Shown here in pieces: positions 61,329-64,000 of a DNA stretch of 64,000 bases. Location: contig JBDHEI010000006.1 of the NCBI GenBank assembly GCA_039591075.1, positions 42,781-106,780 of the forward strand, read 5' to 3'. The first letter of the stretch is position 1. Each line of letters starts with the position of its first letter. The notes beneath the pieces were generated by a model. That model saw nothing but the letters and a program-made list of their open reading frames with translations, was not told where the DNA came from and made no database searches. A program made the translations under genes and the position numbers. The DNA is from JAOTVV01 sp039591075 (GTDB taxonomy: Bacteria > Gemmatimonadota > Gemmatimonadetes > Gemmatimonadales > GWC2-71-9).

Positions 61329-63206
61329 ATGGGCTCCCATCCAGAAGTTATCGTCGTGGGCGGCGGCCATGCTGGGTCGGAGGCTGCAATGGCGGCGGCC
61401 CGGCTCGGTGCTCGCACCCTGCTCATTACTTCCAATCTCGACACGATCGGGCAGATGTCGTGCAATCCCGCCATCGGCGGGATTGCCAAAGGGACCGTGG
61501 TCAGAGAGGTCGACGCATTCGGAGGGGTGATGGGTCGAGCGGCCGATCGGGCGACGATTCAGTTCCGCATGCTCAATCGGTCCAAGGGACCGGCCGTGTG
61601 GGCGCCGCGCACCCAGTGCGACCGGGGGCTGTATCGGCGAGCGGTACGCAGCATTCTGAAGGAGCAGGAGGGGCTCGAGTTTCTGCAGGGCATGGTGGGC
61701 GGACTGCTGCTCCAGGGAGACCAGGTGGTGGGTGTCCGACTCACTGATGGGCGCGAGTTCCACGCGCGGGCCGTGGTGCTCACGGCAGGCACCTTTCTGC
61801 GGGGGCGAATTCACATTGGGACGGCGACCAAGGTTGCCGCTGGGCGGGCAGGAGACCCTCCGGCCGTGGAGATCGCAAAACAGCTCGAGGCCTTGGGGTT
61901 GGAGGTGTCGCGATTCAAGACGGGCACTCCGCCCAGGATCGACGGTCGGTCGGTGGACTACTCCCGACTCCAGCGTCAGGACGGTGACGCCGCCGATTTC
62001 CAGTTTTCACATTTCGCCTACCCGTCTCGTCCACCGCAGCGGCCCTGTTGGATTGCCTGGGCGGGCGAACCGGTCAAGGAAGTCATTCGGCGGCACCTTC
62101 ATGAATCGGCTCTGTACGGCGGGGAGATCTCCGGACGGGGCCCCCGATACTGTCCGTCGATCGAGGACAAGGTGGTCCGGTTCCCCGCAGCCGACCGGCA
62201 CCAGGTGTTCCTCGAGCCGGAGGGTCTGGACACGACCGAACTCTATGTGAACGGGCTCTCCACCTCACTCCCCGTTGATATCCAAGTGCAGTATCTGCAA
62301 GCGGTTACGGGCCTCGAGCGCGCGAGAATGACGCGTCCGGGGTACGCGATCGAGTACGACTACTTCCCGCCACAGCAGCTCGCGCCATGGCTCGAGGTGA
62401 AGGCCATCGAGCGCCTTTTCTTCGCGGGTCAGATCAACGGAACGACAGGGTACGAGGAAGCAGCAGGTCAGGGGCTCGTGGCCGGAATCAATGCGGTGCG
62501 GCGAATGAAGGGGGAGGAACCGATCGTTGTTTCGCGGGACAGCGGATACATCGGGGTCTTGATTGATGACCTTGTAACTCGTGGTGTGGATGAACCTTAC
62601 AGGCTTTTCACGTCGCGGGCCGAGTTTCGCCTTCTGCTGCGCCAGGACAATGCTCTGAAGCGGTTGGGCCCGTTGGCCGATGCACTGGGGATGCTGAGCT
62701 CGGAGGAAACTGCCGTGCTGCATCGACGGTTAGAGCAAGAGGCGACGCTCATACAGCAGGCTGAGCAGACCTCGATTGCGCCCGATGCGGCGAACGTCGT
62801 GTTGCGGGCACTCACCCAGCCGGAGATCTCTGAACCGCGACGCATCGCCGAGATGGTCCGCCGTCCCACAGTGGGACTGAAGGAGGTGATGAGCAGGGCG
62901 ATCCCTGATGTGGGGGAAGGGTTTGACCAGGACTCCTGGATGTCCGCTGAGATTGAGATCAAATACACCGGCTACCTGGAACGCGAGCGGGTCGCGGTGC
63001 GGAAGCTGGCCGAAATGGCAGGATTCCGTCTGCCGCAGGGGCTGCATTATCTCGATTTGAGGAATCTCAGTACTGAAGCTCGCCAGAAACTTACTCGTGT
63101 GCAGCCTGAATCCTTGGCCCAGGCGAGCCGAATCCCGGGTGTTTCGCCGTCCGATCTGCAGAATCTGGTTCTCGAGGTGCTCCGGCGTCGCCGTAGTGTG
63201 GCGTAG
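61329..63206 (+). CDS. mnmG: tRNA uridine-5-carboxymethylaminomethyl modification enzyme MnmG
   Basis: 625 residues. FAD-binding 'VIVVGGGHAGSEAAMAAARLG', the two active-site Cys regions 'SCNPAIGG' and 'PRYCPSIEDK', and 'GQINGTTGYEEAAGQGLVAGINA'. With MnmE it adds cmnm5 to U34 of tRNAs. No rsmG follows, unlike the usual mnmG-rsmG-parA order. Confidence 0.96.
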   Translation: MGSHPEVIVVGGGHAGSEAAMAAARLGARTLLITSNLDTIGQMSCNPAIGGIAKGTVVREVDAFGGVMGRAADRATIQFRMLNRSKGPAVWAPRTQCDRGLYRRAVRSILKEQEGLEFLQGMVGGLLLQGDQVVGVRLTDGREFHARAVVLTAGTFLRGRIHIGTATKVAAGRAGDPPAVEIAKQLEALGLEVSRFKTGTPPRIDGRSVDYSRLQRQDGDAADFQFSHFAYPSRPPQRPCWIAWAGEPVKEVIRRHLHESALYGGEISGRGPRYCPSIEDKVVRFPAADRHQVFLEPEGLDTTELYVNGLSTSLPVDIQVQYLQAVTGLERARMTRPGYAIEYDYFPPQQLAPWLEVKAIERLFFAGQINGTTGYEEAAGQGLVAGINAVRRMKGEEPIVVSRDSGYIGVLIDDLVTRGVDEPYRLFTSRAEFRLLLRQDNALKRLGPLADALGMLSSEETAVLHRRLEQEATLIQQAEQTSIAPDAANVVLRALTQPEISEPRRIAEMVRRPTVGLKEVMSRAIPDVGEGFDQDSWMSAEIEIKYTGYLERERVAVRKLAEMAGFRLPQGLHYLDLRNLSTEARQKLTRVQPESLAQASRIPGVSPSDLQNLVLEVLRRRRSVA

Positions 63207-63258
63207 GTCGGGAAGACGCGCCGAGCAGTGCTCCCCACCCGCGAGTTGCTTGACGCAC

Positions 63259-63274
63259 CGTTCCACGTGAAACA
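63259..63274 (+). promoter_or_regulatory. parS site 1
   Basis: CGTTCCACGTGAAACA matches the parS consensus TGTTNCACGTGAAACA except for the first base. It is a ParB-nucleation site beside parA, marking an origin-proximal segregation locus. Confidence 0.9.
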
Positions 63275-63341
63275 GAAACGGCTGGGTTCCGCTCCTCCTT
63301 CGATGGCACGTGTGGCGTGCTGCTGCAGCCGACGACGGCAA

Positions 63342-63357
63342 CGTTTCACGTGAAACA
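63342..63357 (+). promoter_or_regulatory. parS site 2
   Basis: CGTTTCACGTGAAACA, one base from the parS consensus, 83 bases from site 1 on the same strand orientation. Two sites in one gap favour a real centromere rather than chance. Confidence 0.9.
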
Positions 63358-63484
63358 ACGGAGTGATCGGACTTCTGGCGTGGCCGATAATGCATCGGTA
63401 TATTCCGCCCAACTGGGCTCATGCTCCGAGCGCGGCCCTCTGGATAAGGATTGCATAAGTCAATGTTTTATATAGGGATATACG

Positions 63485-64000
63485 ATGTCTAACGTCATTG
63501 CCGTCGCGAACCAAAAAGGTGGTGTCGGCAAGACGACCACAGCGGTCAACGTGGCGGCATCGCTGGCAGCGGCCGAACACCGGTGCCTCCTCATCGACGC
63601 CGACCCGCAGGGGAACGCGACCAGTGGGATCGGCATCGCGCCGGCCGACATGCATGGGTCGCTGTACGATGCGCTCATCAACGAGGTTCCGCTGACCGAC
63701 GTCGTGCATCGACGGGTGAACTTCGCGTCTCTGGATGTCATTCCGGCTACGCAAGACTTGGTGGGCGCAGAAGTGGAGTTGGTGAACTGGCCAGCCAGGG
63801 AAAGCGTGATGCGTCGCAGGCTCTCTTCGTTACGAGAGACGTACGAGTTCATCTTGATCGACTGCCCGCCCTCACTTGGGCTGCTCACGCTCAACATGCT
63901 CACGGCCGCTGACGCTGTGCTGATTCCCATTCAATGCGAGTACTACGCGCTCGAGGGACTCTCGAAGTTGCTCAACACGGTGCGACTGGTGCAGCAGAAT
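63485..64000 (+). CDS. parA: Chromosome-partitioning ATPase ParA, 3' part missing
   Basis: 172 codons up to the window end. MSNVIAVANQKGGVGKTTTAVNVA holds the deviant Walker A with the signature Lys, followed by 'LLIDADPQGNATSG' and 'FILIDCPPSLGLLTLNML'. It moves parS-ParB complexes. parB presumably follows beyond the window. Confidence 0.96.
   Translation, partial: MSNVIAVANQKGGVGKTTTAVNVAASLAAAEHRCLLIDADPQGNATSGIGIAPADMHGSLYDALINEVPLTDVVHRRVNFASLDVIPATQDLVGAEVELVNWPARESVMRRRLSSLRETYEFILIDCPPSLGLLTLNMLTAADAVLIPIQCEYYALEGLSKLLNTVRLVQQN

Overview
The window is a GC-rich bacterial chromosome segment carrying the replication-origin neighbourhood of a Gram-negative-type (two-membrane) organism. 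The phylum is my inference: the mix of GWxTD-domain proteins, many signal peptides and lipoboxes, a YidC with a large periplasmic domain, a SufR-controlled SUF operon, and heavy use of GTG/TTG starts best fits Gemmatimonadota. No marker phylogeny could be run. Almost everything is core or conserved accessory chromosome. I see no insertion sequence, prophage, CRISPR array, toxin-antitoxin or recognisable defence island.

Layout. 1-4.8 kb: the end of a lipoprotein gene, pruA (delta-1-pyrroline-5-carboxylate dehydrogenase), a haem-motif outer-membrane barrel with its cytochrome-like lipoprotein, and a small secreted protein. 4.8-7.2 kb: a cbiMN-cbiQ-cbiO nickel/cobalt ECF transporter on the minus strand, downstream of tRNA-Phe. 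7.5-10.4 kb: a membrane protein, a small DUF4177-like protein, a Nudix hydrolase and an ECF sigma/zinc-finger anti-sigma pair. 10.5-22.6 kb: a long plus-strand run holA, SPOR/TPR protein, mutS, TonB-like lipoprotein, cystathionine beta-synthase, queD, ddl, rhomboid protease, macrodomain, GWxTD protein, Zn protease. Many of these genes overlap by four bases.

22.6-29.2 kb is the origin block. mnmE, yidC, yidD, rnpA and rpmH are read leftward, and dnaA and dnaN rightward. The two transcripts leave from back-to-back promoters whose -35 boxes are 2 bp apart, and the dnaA promoter spacer contains a DnaA-box-like site. The dnaA-dnaN gap has DnaA-box cores and an A+T-rich tract of TAGTA/TACTA words, and is the best oriC candidate.

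29-49 kb: an outer-membrane-type protein and lipoprotein, RNase P RNA (rnpB), an AraC-type regulator, pyrE, a Ser/Thr kinase, a second GWxTD lipoprotein, lytic transglycosylase, a CTP-type lipid kinase, polA with a decayed proofreading site, a type IV pilin-like protein, an MMPL exporter, an M28 peptidase, a serine hydrolase, a DCC-family protein, a MIP18-family protein, and rnd, which seems to start at CTG. 49.6-58 kb: def, a MobA-like nucleotidyltransferase, then sufR-sufB-sufC-sufD-sufS-sufU-Rieske, a complete Fe-S assembly operon with its own Fe-S-type repressor. 58-64 kb: an anti-sigma-like protein, an ABC-2 exporter pair, mnmG, two parS sites and the 5' part of parA, which runs off the window.

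Functionally the segment combines replication initiation and chromosome segregation (dnaA, dnaN, holA, polA, parS/parA), translation and tRNA modification (rpmH, rnpA, rnpB, mnmE, mnmG, tRNA-Phe, def), Fe-S assembly and envelope functions. The main points of interest are regulatory architecture, unusual start codons and lost active-site residues. I did not find a clearly new multi-gene system.
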